Program-made: the position numbers and the translations under genes
Notes under the pieces: generated by a model
The model's database searches: none
What the model saw: only the letters and a program-made list of their open reading frames with translations
Told to the model about the DNA's origin: nothing
Origin: Bacillota bacterium
GTDB taxonomy: Bacteria; Bacillota; Sulfobacillia; Symbiobacteriales; ZC4RG38
DNA length: 51,447 bases
Direction of reading: 5' to 3'
Assembly (NCBI GenBank): GCA_021890795.1
Contig: JAKKUO010000011.1
Span: forward strand, 1 to 51,447
Shown: one piece after another, positions 43,488-50,362 of the stretch
Layout: each line of letters starts with the position of its first letter
Position numbering within the stretch: position 1 is the stretch's first letter

Positions 43488-43811
43488 ATGCCCGAGGAGA
43501 AGTCCTTCCGGTCCGGGGAGATGCGGGGCGGCAGCCCCGAACACAACCTGACGGTGGTGAACCGGGAGCAGGTGGTGGTCTCCGGGGTGGCCGCGGTGGC
43601 GAGCTTTGACGACCAGGAGATCGTGCTGGAGACCGAACTGGGCAGCCTGACCATCCGGGGGGAAGAGCTGCACATCAAGCAGCTCGACCTCGACTCGGGA
43701 CGGTTTGCCGTCGACGGGCTTGTCAACGCCCTCATCTACACGGGCCGCACCGGGCGGCAGGCCAGCCGGGGTCGGAACCGGGGCGGGCTCCTGGATCGGC
43801 TGTTGCGATAA
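43488..43811 (+). CDS. yabP: Sporulation protein YabP
   Basis: A 107-aa YabP/YqfC-family protein: HNLTVVNREQVVVSGVAAVASFDDQEIVLETELGSLTIRGEELHIKQLDLDSGRFAVDGLVNALIYT is the full domain, a beta-rich fold seen in spore-assembly proteins. ATG 43488 follows GGGGAGAGG. A Arg-rich tail (GRQASRGRNRGGLLDRLLR) ends it. In B. subtilis YabP and YabQ are mother-cell proteins; yabQ is required for spore cortex. Confidence 0.93.
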   Translation: MPEEKSFRSGEMRGGSPEHNLTVVNREQVVVSGVAAVASFDDQEIVLETELGSLTIRGEELHIKQLDLDSGRFAVDGLVNALIYTGRTGRQASRGRNRGGLLDRLLR

Positions 43812-43937
43812 TCCGGTGGCATCCCTCCGCGGGTTCCTTTGGCTGCTCGCGCCCTTCGGCGCGTTCCGTTCGCCCGGTGGCATCCCCCCGCCGGCGGGGG
43901 CATAGGGGTGCGGTGAACCCCCGGGGGGAGGCCTGCC

Positions 43938-44552
43938 ATGCCCGCTTTGGAGCTCCACCTCTATGGCTTTCTCACCCTGGTGCTGACCGGGGTGGCCGCC
44001 GGTCTGGCCTTCGACGTCCTCCGGGCCATCCGGCGCCGGCTCCTGCCGGGGAGGCCGGTGGCCCCACTCCTCGACCTGGCCTACGGAGTGGCCCTCGGCG
44101 GACTCCTGGGCGCCGGCCTGTTCCTCGCCAACCGGGGCGAGCTTCGGCTTTACGTCTTCCTGGGGGTGGCGACCGGCGCCGCCCTCTACTTCACCCTGGG
44201 CAGCCCGGTGGTGCTCTGGACCCTGGAGGGCATCCTGAGCCTTGGGGCGCTTCTGGCCGGGTGGGTCTGGGGAGCGGTGCAGGTCCTGGTTATCCGGCCC
44301 GGTGCCTGGGTGGCAGGGCGGTTCCTCTGGCTCCTCAAGGTCCTGGGCCAGATGGCTCAGGGTCTGGGCCGCCTGGCCGCGGCCCCCCTGCGGCCCGGGG
44401 TTCGCCGGGCCCGGCGATGGGCTGGAAGCACCTGGGTGGGGCGTGCCCTGCGCCGGCTCCTGGCGTGGCTCCTGCCGCCGGCGGACCCGGGCGGTCCGCC
44501 GGGGGAGGGAGCGGGCGGCGACCCGGGGGCCGGTGGCGCGGCCGGAGGGTGA
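43938..44552 (+). CDS. yabQ: Spore cortex membrane protein YabQ
   Basis: A 204-aa membrane protein of the YabQ family: four hydrophobic segments (LYGFLTLVLTGVAAGLAFDVLRAI, PLLDLAYGVALGGLLGAGLFL, LRLYVFLGVATGAALYFTLG, LEGILSLGALLAGWVWGAVQVLV) and a basic C-terminal part ending in a Gly/Pro-rich low-complexity tail. Required for spore cortex in B. subtilis. ATG follows GGGGGAGG. The 126-bp gap from yabP suggests co-transcription. Confidence 0.9.
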   Translation: MPALELHLYGFLTLVLTGVAAGLAFDVLRAIRRRLLPGRPVAPLLDLAYGVALGGLLGAGLFLANRGELRLYVFLGVATGAALYFTLGSPVVLWTLEGILSLGALLAGWVWGAVQVLVIRPGAWVAGRFLWLLKVLGQMAQGLGRLAAAPLRPGVRRARRWAGSTWVGRALRRLLAWLLPPADPGGPPGEGAGGDPGAGGAAGG

Positions 44553-44601
44553 CGCGGGGCCGGCCCGGCCGCCGCCCGCACCGCGGACCTGCAGCCGACC
44601 G

Positions 44602-44630
44602 GTTGCCTGCCTGTTGCCTGCCTGCTGCCG
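44602..44630 (+). repeat. Short TTGCCTGCC tandem repeat
   Basis: GTTGCCTGCCT occurs twice in tandem (44602-44623), followed by a partial GCTGCC unit, in the gap between yabQ and the HTH gene. Confidence 0.7.
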
Positions 44631-44699
44631 ATCGGCTGGCGGTCGCGACAAACGCGGGAATTCTTTGGCGATCCAGGAGGAGGATGGCGGCAGACACAG

Positions 44700-44776
44700 A
44701 AGTATAAATCCCGTACAAGGGATGTACACAGATTGTACTAAAGTTGTCCACAGCCCATCCACAGCCTGTGCACAGA
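44700..44776 (+). repeat. Seven-unit 11-bp phased array, DnaA-box-like
   Basis: Seven 11-base units start at 44700, 44711, 44722, 44733, 44744, 44755 and 44766, sharing NNGTNCANA: AAGTATAAA, CCGTACAAG, ATGTACACA, TTGTACTAA, TTGTCCACA, CCATCCACA, CTGTGCACA. TTGTCCACA is a known DnaA-box form in high-GC bacteria, and units 3, 6 and 7 differ from the DnaA box at two or so positions. The last unit ends 19 bp before the HTH gene start, so bound protein would block or stimulate it. Confidence 0.85.
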
Positions 44777-44792
44777 TGGGGAAGGATCCGCG

Positions 44793-45029
44793 GTGCAGAT
44801 CGAGATCCGCGGCGCCGAGAAGCTCAGCCACCGGGAACGCCAGGTGGTGGCCCTCAAGGAGATGGGATATAGCAACGAACAGGTGGCCAAGCGCCTCGGG
44901 CTGGCCCCTGGCACCGTCGCGACCCTCTACAACCGGGCCAAGGCCAAGGGCTACCAGGTGGTCATCGTGCTTTCCGGCGACCCGCTGGGTCTCTTTGAGG
45001 CGGCAGAGGAGGAGGACGAGGCCGAATGA
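44793..45029 (+). CDS. Small LuxR/sigma-region-4-like HTH protein
   Basis: A 78-aa protein. Residues 10-55 (LSHRERQVVALKEMGYSNEQVAKRLGLAPGTVATLYNRAKAKGY) are a clear LuxR/sigma-70 region 4 type helix-turn-helix; the rest (QVVIVLSGDPLGLFEAAEEEDEAE) is short with an acidic tail. No sensor or oligomerisation domain is seen. GTG start after GGAAGGA. Its stop overlaps the divIC ATG (ATGA), so it is coupled to a division gene. Not part of the B. subtilis yab cluster. The 11-bp array directly upstream may be an autoregulatory or DnaA-bound region. Confidence 0.78.
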   Translation: MQIEIRGAEKLSHRERQVVALKEMGYSNEQVAKRLGLAPGTVATLYNRAKAKGYQVVIVLSGDPLGLFEAAEEEDEAE

Positions 45030-45430
45030 GGGCGCAGGGTACTTACCCCAGCCTCCGGGGTCAGTGGCCGGAGGAGGTCTCCCGGTCCGTGCCGCCGCGC
45101 CCGCCCAAGCCGGGGCAGGGGCAGGTGGTACGCCGGTACTGGCTCTACGGGGTCTGCCTGGCGGCCATGGCGATGGCCGGCCTCTCCCTCCACGGGATGT
45201 TCCGGGCCCAGGAAGAACGGCTGGCCCGGCTCCAGGCCGAAGAGGCGGCGCTGCAGGCCCAGCTCGAGGCGGCCCGGAGCCGGAACCAGGCCCTGCGCCG
45301 GGAGATCGAACGGCTGCAGACCGACGAGTACATCGAGACCGTGGCCCGGAGCCAGCTGGGCTACGTCCGGCCGGGGGAGATTCCCTTCATGGCCCTGGAC
45401 CCGAAGCAGGGGAGCAGCGGCAACAATTGA
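45026..45430 (+). CDS. divIC: Septum formation initiator DivIC (FtsB-like)
   Basis: A 134-aa bitopic division protein: a proline-rich cytosolic N-terminus (1-36), one transmembrane helix (about 38-57, YWLYGVCLAAMAMAGLSLHG), a coiled coil (60-98, EERLARLQAEEAALQAQLEAARSRNQALRREIERL) and the conserved YIETVARSQLGYVRPGE. Forms a complex with FtsL and DivIB at the septum. Overlaps the HTH gene by 4 bases. Followed by a strong hairpin and a tRNA gene, as the tRNA operon follows divIC-yabR in B. subtilis; yabR is absent. Confidence 0.93.
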   Translation: MRAQGTYPSLRGQWPEEVSRSVPPRPPKPGQGQVVRRYWLYGVCLAAMAMAGLSLHGMFRAQEERLARLQAEEAALQAQLEAARSRNQALRREIERLQTDEYIETVARSQLGYVRPGEIPFMALDPKQGSSGNN

Positions 45431-45437
45431 TGCAGTC

Positions 45438-45466
45438 GGGCCCCGGCCGGGGTGCTGCCGGGGCCC
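45438..45466 (+). terminator. GC hairpin after divIC
   Basis: GGGCCCCGG (45438-45446) / CCGGGGCCC (45458-45466). No T tract. Confidence 0.45.
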
Positions 45467-45471
45467 GGTTG

Positions 45472-45480
45472 TGCTATACT
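45472..45480 (+). promoter_or_regulatory. tRNA-Leu promoter, extended -10
   Basis: TGC-TATACT at 45472-45480, 18 bases before the tRNA 5' end. No good -35 box is seen. Confidence 0.5.
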
Positions 45481-45498
45481 GATGGACGGCGAACGCAG

Positions 45499-45586
45499 GC
45501 CGGAGTGGCGGAACGGCAGACGCACGGGACTTAAAATCCTGGGCCCCGGGAGGGGCGTGTGGGTTCAAATCCCACCTCCGGCACCA
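45499..45586 (+). tRNA. tRNA-Leu (TAA)
   Basis: An 88-base class II tRNA. The acceptor stem GCCGGAG (45499-45505) pairs with CTCCGGC (45576-45582), followed by A and an encoded CCA (45584-45586). Anticodon loop CTTAAAA gives anticodon TAA (leucine UUA). A long variable arm (GGGCCCCGGGAGGGGCG region) and the T arm GTGGGTTCAAATCCCAC are clear. Confidence 0.95.
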
Positions 45587-45630
45587 GTGAGCAAGCGGGC
45601 TGCAGGGTTCAAAACCCTGCAGCCCGCTTC
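45567..45630 (+). repeat. tRNA-Leu 3' end plus hairpin, left direct repeat copy
   Basis: From AAATCCCACC in the T arm through CACCA and the following hairpin to CCCGCTTC, this stretch recurs imperfectly at 48154-48219 in the same orientation. Compatible with an attachment-site duplication at the tRNA gene. Confidence 0.65.
45593..45629 (+). terminator. Perfect 17-bp hairpin behind tRNA-Leu
   Basis: AAGCGGGCTGCAGGGTT (45593-45609) and its exact complement (45613-45629) around a 3-base loop. It looks like the tRNA terminator although only CTTC follows. Confidence 0.7.
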
Positions 45631-45824
45631 GCTATGTACAGCCATCTGGGGCTGAAGCGCTCTTGGGTGCAAGGCCCTGGGCCAAGAGCTGTTGGGCTAG
45701 GTCGGTCGTCGCTCCATGTGTCACGCCTAGTGCACTGGCAGGCCGGCACTTGGTGGGGGGACCGGTCGAGCTGGCCCACCGTGGCCGAGGCCATCTCTGC
45801 GATTGCGCCAGCCAGGAGGTGCCT
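45630..45824. other. No recognised feature after the tRNA terminator
   Basis: About 195 bases with open frames on both strands but no ribosome site, homologous motif or promoter I can support. Codon pattern unlike the neighbours. Confidence 0.4.
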
Positions 45825-46139
45825 ATGCGGGTCGTGCTGGCACCAGTAGAGTACGGCTGGCTTAACTACCTCCAAGACTTGGAGAGCCAACATGGCGTGC
45901 TGCGCCTCGAGGGCGACCGGGAGGTTCGCCGGGCCGTAACCTCCGGCAACTTGCCGGCCTCAGCCACTATGGCTGTGCCGGCCGCTGCTTGGGTGGATCC
46001 CTCAACTCGGAGGCAGCCCCGAACCTCTCCAGTGACCAGCATCTGGCAGGTGGGGCGCTCGGATGTTCATGGCCGGCAGCCGTGGGGGCATCCGTTCGGC
46101 CACCCTTTTCCCGGGCGCATGCCACCACGTCTAGAATAG
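45825..46139 (+). CDS. Doubtful small ORF or gene fragment
   Basis: A 104-codon frame from ATG 45825, five bases after a good AGGAGG. The first 45 residues (MRVVLAPVEYGWLNYLQDLE, then a charged helix-like stretch) look protein-like; the remainder (PAAAWVDPSTRRQPRTSPVT onward) does not. It may be the 5' remnant of a longer gene cut by the rearrangement that formed this accessory segment. Not recognised. Confidence 0.35.
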   Translation: MRVVLAPVEYGWLNYLQDLESQHGVLRLEGDREVRRAVTSGNLPASATMAVPAAAWVDPSTRRQPRTSPVTSIWQVGRSDVHGRQPWGHPFGHPFPGRMPPRLE

Positions 46140-46217
46140 CTTAACCTGGCTTCTTTCCGGAGTTGAAAAGCAGCAAGTAAGTATGGCACCACCGAAAATC
46201 TGTTGATGCGGACTCAG

Positions 46218-47015
46218 TTACCGAATTGACTGGGATATGAGCAAGTGCCGTAACTTATCAAGCAGCATATCATAATCGCGTTTATGGTCTGGATTTCGGA
46301 CTTTTACTGGCCGCAGAATCAATCCGCGCTCACGAGCATTGCGGGTTCCGTTGGGATGTTCTTCACACCACATCAATCTTACGACTTGAGGCAATATTTC
46401 TCTGGCTGGTTGGGAGTCTGGTGGCGCATTAACGCAATAGCGGAAAGACCCAAGCACAATATCGATGACGGAGCTTGCATGGGAAGCGCCGATTACCGTT
46501 GAAGCAAATAATGTAATTCGATCCAGTCTGTGGACGGTTCCGTTATGATACTTTAATCCTTCCTGAAACTTTCTTGCCAAGTACTGCCAGTTGTTCTTAA
46601 ATGGTAGTTTGTCGGTAACTACAATGCCATAGCTATTTTCGCGTTCGAGAAAATCATGGAATCTACGGATTACGTGGTCGGCAGCCCAAGAAACGGTCCG
46701 CTCCTGCCCTTGCTGGGCGGCGATCTCATGGTGCACGACGTATGCGATAAACCGAACGTTCAGATCAGCACACAAGTTCAACACGCGACGCTTAGCTTCT
46801 GTAGCTGTCTCAGGGCTTATGTGTTGCGGGCGTTCTGCCACATTAAACTTGAAAATATCTGTCGGGCGGTATCCTGCATCTCTACGAATATTCTCAACCC
46901 GCTGATGCATCTCCGGTAATATCTCGACCGGAAAGAACACACCCCCATAGATAAAGAACTTCACTTGGTCATTTTGGTTCAGGTTGGTCTCATCGCAAAA
47001 TAGGGCGTAAACCAA
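46218..47015 (-). CDS. DUF3800 domain protein, horizontally acquired
   Basis: A 265-aa DUF3800 protein: N-terminal YALFCDETN (the family's DE/DES motif), FIYGGVFFP, ...FIAYVVHHEIA, HDFLERENSYGIVVTDKL, and ASSVIDIVLGSFRYCVN near the C-terminus. DUF3800 is a predicted RNase H-like fold often found with mobile and defence genes; activity is not established. TTG start at 47015 after GGGGGTGGTG. Base composition is plainly AT-richer than all other genes in the window and codon use differs (many AAT, ATT, GAA, TTA-type codons), a sign of recent transfer. Confidence 0.82.
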   Translation of the reverse strand: MVYALFCDETNLNQNDQVKFFIYGGVFFPVEILPEMHQRVENIRRDAGYRPTDIFKFNVAERPQHISPETATEAKRRVLNLCADLNVRFIAYVVHHEIAAQQGQERTVSWAADHVIRRFHDFLERENSYGIVVTDKLPFKNNWQYLARKFQEGLKYHNGTVHRLDRITLFASTVIGASHASSVIDIVLGSFRYCVNAPPDSQPAREILPQVVRLMWCEEHPNGTRNARERGLILRPVKVRNPDHKRDYDMLLDKLRHLLISQSIR

Positions 47016-47435
47016 TGAACACCACCCCCATCAGTGGGGATGGCAACCATTTCGATGCCGGATCATAAAATACCTGCCACGCACATTAAATACCCCGATA
47101 CAGTTGTACCGGGGCATCTCATCTTTGGCTTCCCACCCCCTGGGCCACGCTCCCAGGGACGGCCTACGTCATACCTACTCAGGCTATTCGGCCACGCCGC
47201 GTGCGCTTCGAGGCGCACGACTTTTCGGGACTCGATGTACCCGCGGCGTCGTCTCTCTTCCGACAGGTGGGAAGCCGGTCAGCTAGCTGCCAACCTCATA
47301 TTAGCACAGGCGCCTAGTGATTGCAATAATTTGGGAGATCAGAGAGTGTATCAGGCTTTGGTAATCGGTCCCGCAAAAAGTGTACTCGAAGCACGGGCTA
47401 CCGAAATTATCGCGAATGGGAGGATTCCTTCGGTG
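47016..47435. other. Gene-free structured stretch in the accessory segment
   Basis: About 420 bases without a convincing gene. Several hairpins can be drawn: CCACCCCCATCAGTGGGGATGG (47024-47045), CCCCG...CGGGG (47092-47114) and GTGCGC/GCGCAC (47201-47218). It may be a remnant of a mobile element end; no transposase, integrase or RNA family is recognised. Confidence 0.5.
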
Positions 47436-48041
47436 TCACCTGTACTGTGATGCTGGAACTACCTGGCACTCCCCGTGGGGCAACCATTCCGAAAACGCCT
47501 GGCAGTCGCCATCGAAACGGTACTCGATCTCGGTGATCTCCTCGAACTGGGCCAGGGTCATCCCGAGTTCTCGCATGAGCTGTCCCGAACCGGCGGTGGT
47601 ACTGGCATTGGGAATGACCTCGGAGAAGTCCTTGAAGTCAACGATGACCAGACCGCTCTCCGTGACCGTCACGCGGTTCAGCATCCCTGCGGTCTCCGGT
47701 CCAAACCAGGACCAGAAGCCCCTCTTCCGTTCTTCGGGTGTCGGACCCTTCAGCAGCTCCTCCATAGCCAGCTGCGGGGTCCATTCCTCAGCCTTTACCT
47801 TTCGGAAAACCGGGCGCGGGGTGGCGGGAAGGGGGTCGTCCTCGCAAGTGTAGTAGAGGGTGACCACGACAAACCCCGGTTCTGCCGGCGGGCGCTCGGA
47901 GGTGCAGCGTGCGTCACTCGTGACCGGAATGGCGTCGCCACTGGACGGCGCCGATGCATCCGTGCCGGACTTGGTACAGCCGGCGGCCAAAAAGAGGGCA
48001 CTGAAGAGCACCGCAAGCATCGCCTTTCCTCGGCGGTTCAT
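47436..48041 (-). CDS. GerMN-domain lipoprotein
   Basis: A 201-aa lipoprotein. Signal peptide with lipobox LAAGC (Cys22), then a spacer with a pair of cysteines (C46/C66) and a GerMN domain: FVVVTLYYTCEDDP, EEWTPQLAMEELLKGPTPEERKRGFWSWFGPETAGMLNRVTVTESGLVIVDFKDFSEVIPNASTTAGSGQLMREL. GerM of B. subtilis works in sporulation and germination; GerMN lipoproteins also accompany secreted hydrolases. ATG 48041, six bases after GAGG. Lies inside the tRNA-repeat-bounded segment, but its GC content is like the host. Confidence 0.85.
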   Translation of the reverse strand: MNRRGKAMLAVLFSALFLAAGCTKSGTDASAPSSGDAIPVTSDARCTSERPPAEPGFVVVTLYYTCEDDPLPATPRPVFRKVKAEEWTPQLAMEELLKGPTPEERKRGFWSWFGPETAGMLNRVTVTESGLVIVDFKDFSEVIPNASTTAGSGQLMRELGMTLAQFEEITEIEYRFDGDCQAFSEWLPHGECQVVPASQYR

Positions 48042-48153
48042 GGCCGACCTCGCGGACCTCCTCACCGATGTCCCAAGATTGGGACGCACGGCCACGGGTG
48101 ACGGTTTCCATCCCGCTGTTGGTGGAGAATCGCCCCTATGCGCCGCAAAGCGG

Positions 48154-48219
48154 AAATCCCACCGCCGGCCGCACCATAGCAAGCGGTCTGCAGGGGCTTG
48201 AACCCTGCAGCCCGCTTCC
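48154..48219 (+). repeat. Degraded copy of tRNA-Leu 3' end and hairpin, right repeat
   Basis: AAATCCCACCGCCGG...GCACCATAGCAAGCGG (48154-48186) followed by CTGCAGG..ACCCTGCAGCCCGCTTC matches 45567-45630 with a few substitutions and indels. No full tRNA precedes it, so it is a partial copy rather than a second gene. Confidence 0.65.
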
Positions 48220-48325
48220 TTTACCGCTCGCTTTGCAAGAGCATCCCCACAACCAACCGGGCGGACCCGGCACCACCAACCCGGTAAGCCCCGGATGGAG
48301 AGGCTGGGCACCCGCCGGCCTGCCC

Positions 48326-49576
48326 CTACCGCCGGAGCAATACGTACAAGACGCTCACCGCGTATGCGAGGGCGCCGAGGCCCGTTCCGGCTCCGGCCAG
48401 CCACTTCAGGCCTGGAGAGGCCCCCAGCAGCACCCCGGCGACGAGCCCTGCCAGCCCGGCGTTCCAGAGCCACACCCCGGCCCGGGGCAGGACCGGCGGG
48501 AGCATCTGGGCCAGGGTGGGCACCCGGGTCTGGCCGACGCGGGAGGCGTAGCGAGAATACCACACCAGGAAGGGAACAATCTTATAGGCCAGGCCGATGG
48601 CAATGTTCCCGGCCCACCCGGGAAGCAGGAGCAGCCCCAGGGCCGACCAGCCTCCGGGGCCGGGCCGCCAGCCCAGGGTCGCGGCTAGGGTGCCGGCCGA
48701 GGCCAGGAGCAGGGCCGCCACCGAAGCATACAGGTGCAGGATCGTCGGGTCCGTCACCCGGCGGCCCCGGCGATGGATCCGGCGGCCGAAGTCCAGGGCG
48801 TAGGCGGCTCCCAGGATCGCCAGGGCCGCGGCCAGCGGCAGGGCCCGGGGACCGTAACCGCCGGCGAGGAGAAGGCTCAGGAGGGCCAGCACCCCGATGG
48901 TAGCCCAGGCCATCCACCGGGCCCAGGCCGGGGGTTCCCCCCGGGGGGTGAAGTAGAACATCGCCCCGAGGCGGTAACTAAGCCCGATGATCGCCAGGCC
49001 GAACCACCCGGCGGCCCCCACCACCAGATGGGCTCCCAGCACCGGCCAGGCACCGGCGGGGAGAAAGCGGAACCGGAGGTTAAGGGCCAGGGTGAGGCCG
49101 AGGCTGACGACCAGCACCAGGGAAGCCAGGGCCCCGGTCAGGTAGGCGGGGATCAGCCCCTGGGGGAGGGCCCGGAGCACCCCGGGGGCGACGGTAGCCA
49201 CAAACCAGATGACCGCGGTCAGGACCAGCGCGCCGCCGGCCCCGAGGACGAGGGGCTGCCACAGCCGGAACCCCGCCAGGATCAGGGCGATGCCCACCCC
49301 GAGCAGCCAGGCCTGCCGGATCCCCGGCCGCCGGTCCACGGGCGGCTGCCCCAGGACCACCGGCACCAACTGGTAGAGGGCGCCCATCTCCAGGGCGGTC
49401 AGCCCCAGGGTGAAGGCGTGGACTGCGATGAGCAGGGAGGGGTTGTGGCGGAAGGATTCGGCGTGGACGGCTGCCTTGGGCAACACCAGCCCCAGCAGGG
49501 CAAAGCTAAGGGCGCTGACGGTGAAGAACCGCAGCGATGCCCGGGGGTCGGGCACGCTGCCAGGTGCCGAGAGCAT
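48326..49576 (-). CDS. Heme-copper-oxidase-subunit-I-like membrane protein
   Basis: A 416-aa protein with 12 or so transmembrane helices. Histidines in helices at HNPSLLIAVHAFTLGLTALEMGALYQLVPVVLG, LGAHLVVGAAGWFGLAIIGLSYRLGAMFY and TILHLYASVAALLLA are placed as in CcoN/NorB-related or NnrS-like proteins that bind heme or nitric oxide. The full set of ligands of a true oxidase is not clear by eye, so activity is uncertain. ATG 49576 is preceded by AGGAGGTGG. It is divergent from the DUF59 gene and likely functionally linked to it. Confidence 0.75.
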   Translation of the reverse strand: MLSAPGSVPDPRASLRFFTVSALSFALLGLVLPKAAVHAESFRHNPSLLIAVHAFTLGLTALEMGALYQLVPVVLGQPPVDRRPGIRQAWLLGVGIALILAGFRLWQPLVLGAGGALVLTAVIWFVATVAPGVLRALPQGLIPAYLTGALASLVLVVSLGLTLALNLRFRFLPAGAWPVLGAHLVVGAAGWFGLAIIGLSYRLGAMFYFTPRGEPPAWARWMAWATIGVLALLSLLLAGGYGPRALPLAAALAILGAAYALDFGRRIHRRGRRVTDPTILHLYASVAALLLASAGTLAATLGWRPGPGGWSALGLLLLPGWAGNIAIGLAYKIVPFLVWYSRYASRVGQTRVPTLAQMLPPVLPRAGVWLWNAGLAGLVAGVLLGASPGLKWLAGAGTGLGALAYAVSVLYVLLRR

Positions 49577-49686
49577 GGGGCCACCTCCTGTCGGGAACGG
49601 TAGCGGAACCGGTCCTGGGCGCGCCGTGATCATGGTCACTGCCCGCCGCAGCCGGCGGTGGGACGATGGGCTGGGGGTGAGTTCCG

Positions 49687-50013
49687 ATGTCCGAGCCGAC
49701 GATTACGCCCGCTGACGTGTTGAGCCGGCTGGAGTACGTCATCGACCCGGAGTTGGGGGTCGACATCGTCAACCTCGGCCTGGTGTACGACGTGCAGGTG
49801 GACGAGGGCGGCCGGGTGGCGGTCACCATGACCCTGACCACCCAGAACTGCCCCCTCACCTTCAGCATGCCGGCTGCGGTGGAGCGGGCGATTCGGTCCC
49901 TGCCCGGGGTGACCGATGTCTCGGTCCAGCTGGTCTGGTCACCCCCATGGCATCCCAGCATGATGAGTCCCCTCGCCCGGGCCCGGCTGGGATATCGCCC
50001 GGAGTCCGAGTAG
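49687..50013 (+). CDS. DUF59/MIP18 metal-sulfur cluster assembly factor
   Basis: A 108-aa protein of the SufT/PaaD/MIP18 family: VIDPELGVDIVNLGLVYDVQV and TLTTQNCPLTFSMPAAVERAI with the conserved Cys55. Family members help mature Fe-S proteins. ATG start after GGGGGTGA. First of three plus-strand genes. Confidence 0.93.
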   Translation: MSEPTITPADVLSRLEYVIDPELGVDIVNLGLVYDVQVDEGGRVAVTMTLTTQNCPLTFSMPAAVERAIRSLPGVTDVSVQLVWSPPWHPSMMSPLARARLGYRPESE

Positions 50014-50108
50014 GGCGGGAACCCAGCCGGCGACGCCCGGTTACCATCCCGGTTCCTCGGTTACCATCGCCGTTACCATGGTGAGCAAAGAGGGAGGCAT
50101 GCATACCC

Positions 50109-50336
50109 GTGCAGACAGTGGAAGTCGATGTCCGGCAGGTGCCGCCTCCGCAGCGGCATCCTCTGATCTTCAGCACCTTCGACCGCCTGGCTCCCGGGCA
50201 GACCATGGTGCTGGTTAACGACCACGATCCCAAGCCCCTGTACTACCAGCTCTCCTTCGAGCGGTCCGGGCAGTTCGAGTGGGAGTACCTGGAGCAGGGG
50301 CCCGAGGTCTGGCGGGTGGCCATCCGCCGGAAGTAG
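50109..50336 (+). CDS. DUF2249 domain protein
   Basis: A 75-aa DUF2249 protein: VEVDVRQVPPPQRHPLIFSTFDRLAPGQTMVLVNDHDPKPLYYQLSFERSGQFEWEYLEQGPEVWRVAIRR contains the whole domain, with the DHDPxPLYYQ motif. DUF2249 proteins occur with hemerythrin-like and denitrification genes, and their biochemical role is unknown. GTG 50109 with GGGAGG about 12 bases upstream; an ATG at 50099 is out of frame. Confidence 0.88.
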   Translation: MQTVEVDVRQVPPPQRHPLIFSTFDRLAPGQTMVLVNDHDPKPLYYQLSFERSGQFEWEYLEQGPEVWRVAIRRK

Positions 50337-50362
50337 GAGGCCGGAAGCAGGAGGTGGTCCCC

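Noticed and set aside
44700-44776. Chromosomal origin (oriC)
   Set aside because: DnaA-box-like sites are present, but dnaA, dnaN, rpmH and a clear AT-rich unwinding region are missing; sites near a gene start are more likely regulatory.
47018-47046. CRISPR repeat (CCATCCCCACTGATGGGG-type hairpin)
   Set aside because: It resembles type I-E repeats in its palindrome, but only one copy exists and no spacer array or cas gene is near.
47034-47450. A 138-codon plus-strand ORF in the accessory segment
   Set aside because: No ribosome site, erratic composition and overlap with hairpins; no protein family pattern.
48080-48175. A second complete tRNA gene before the right repeat
   Set aside because: Only the 3' part resembles tRNA-Leu; no acceptor 5' half, anticodon arm or intact T arm can be drawn.
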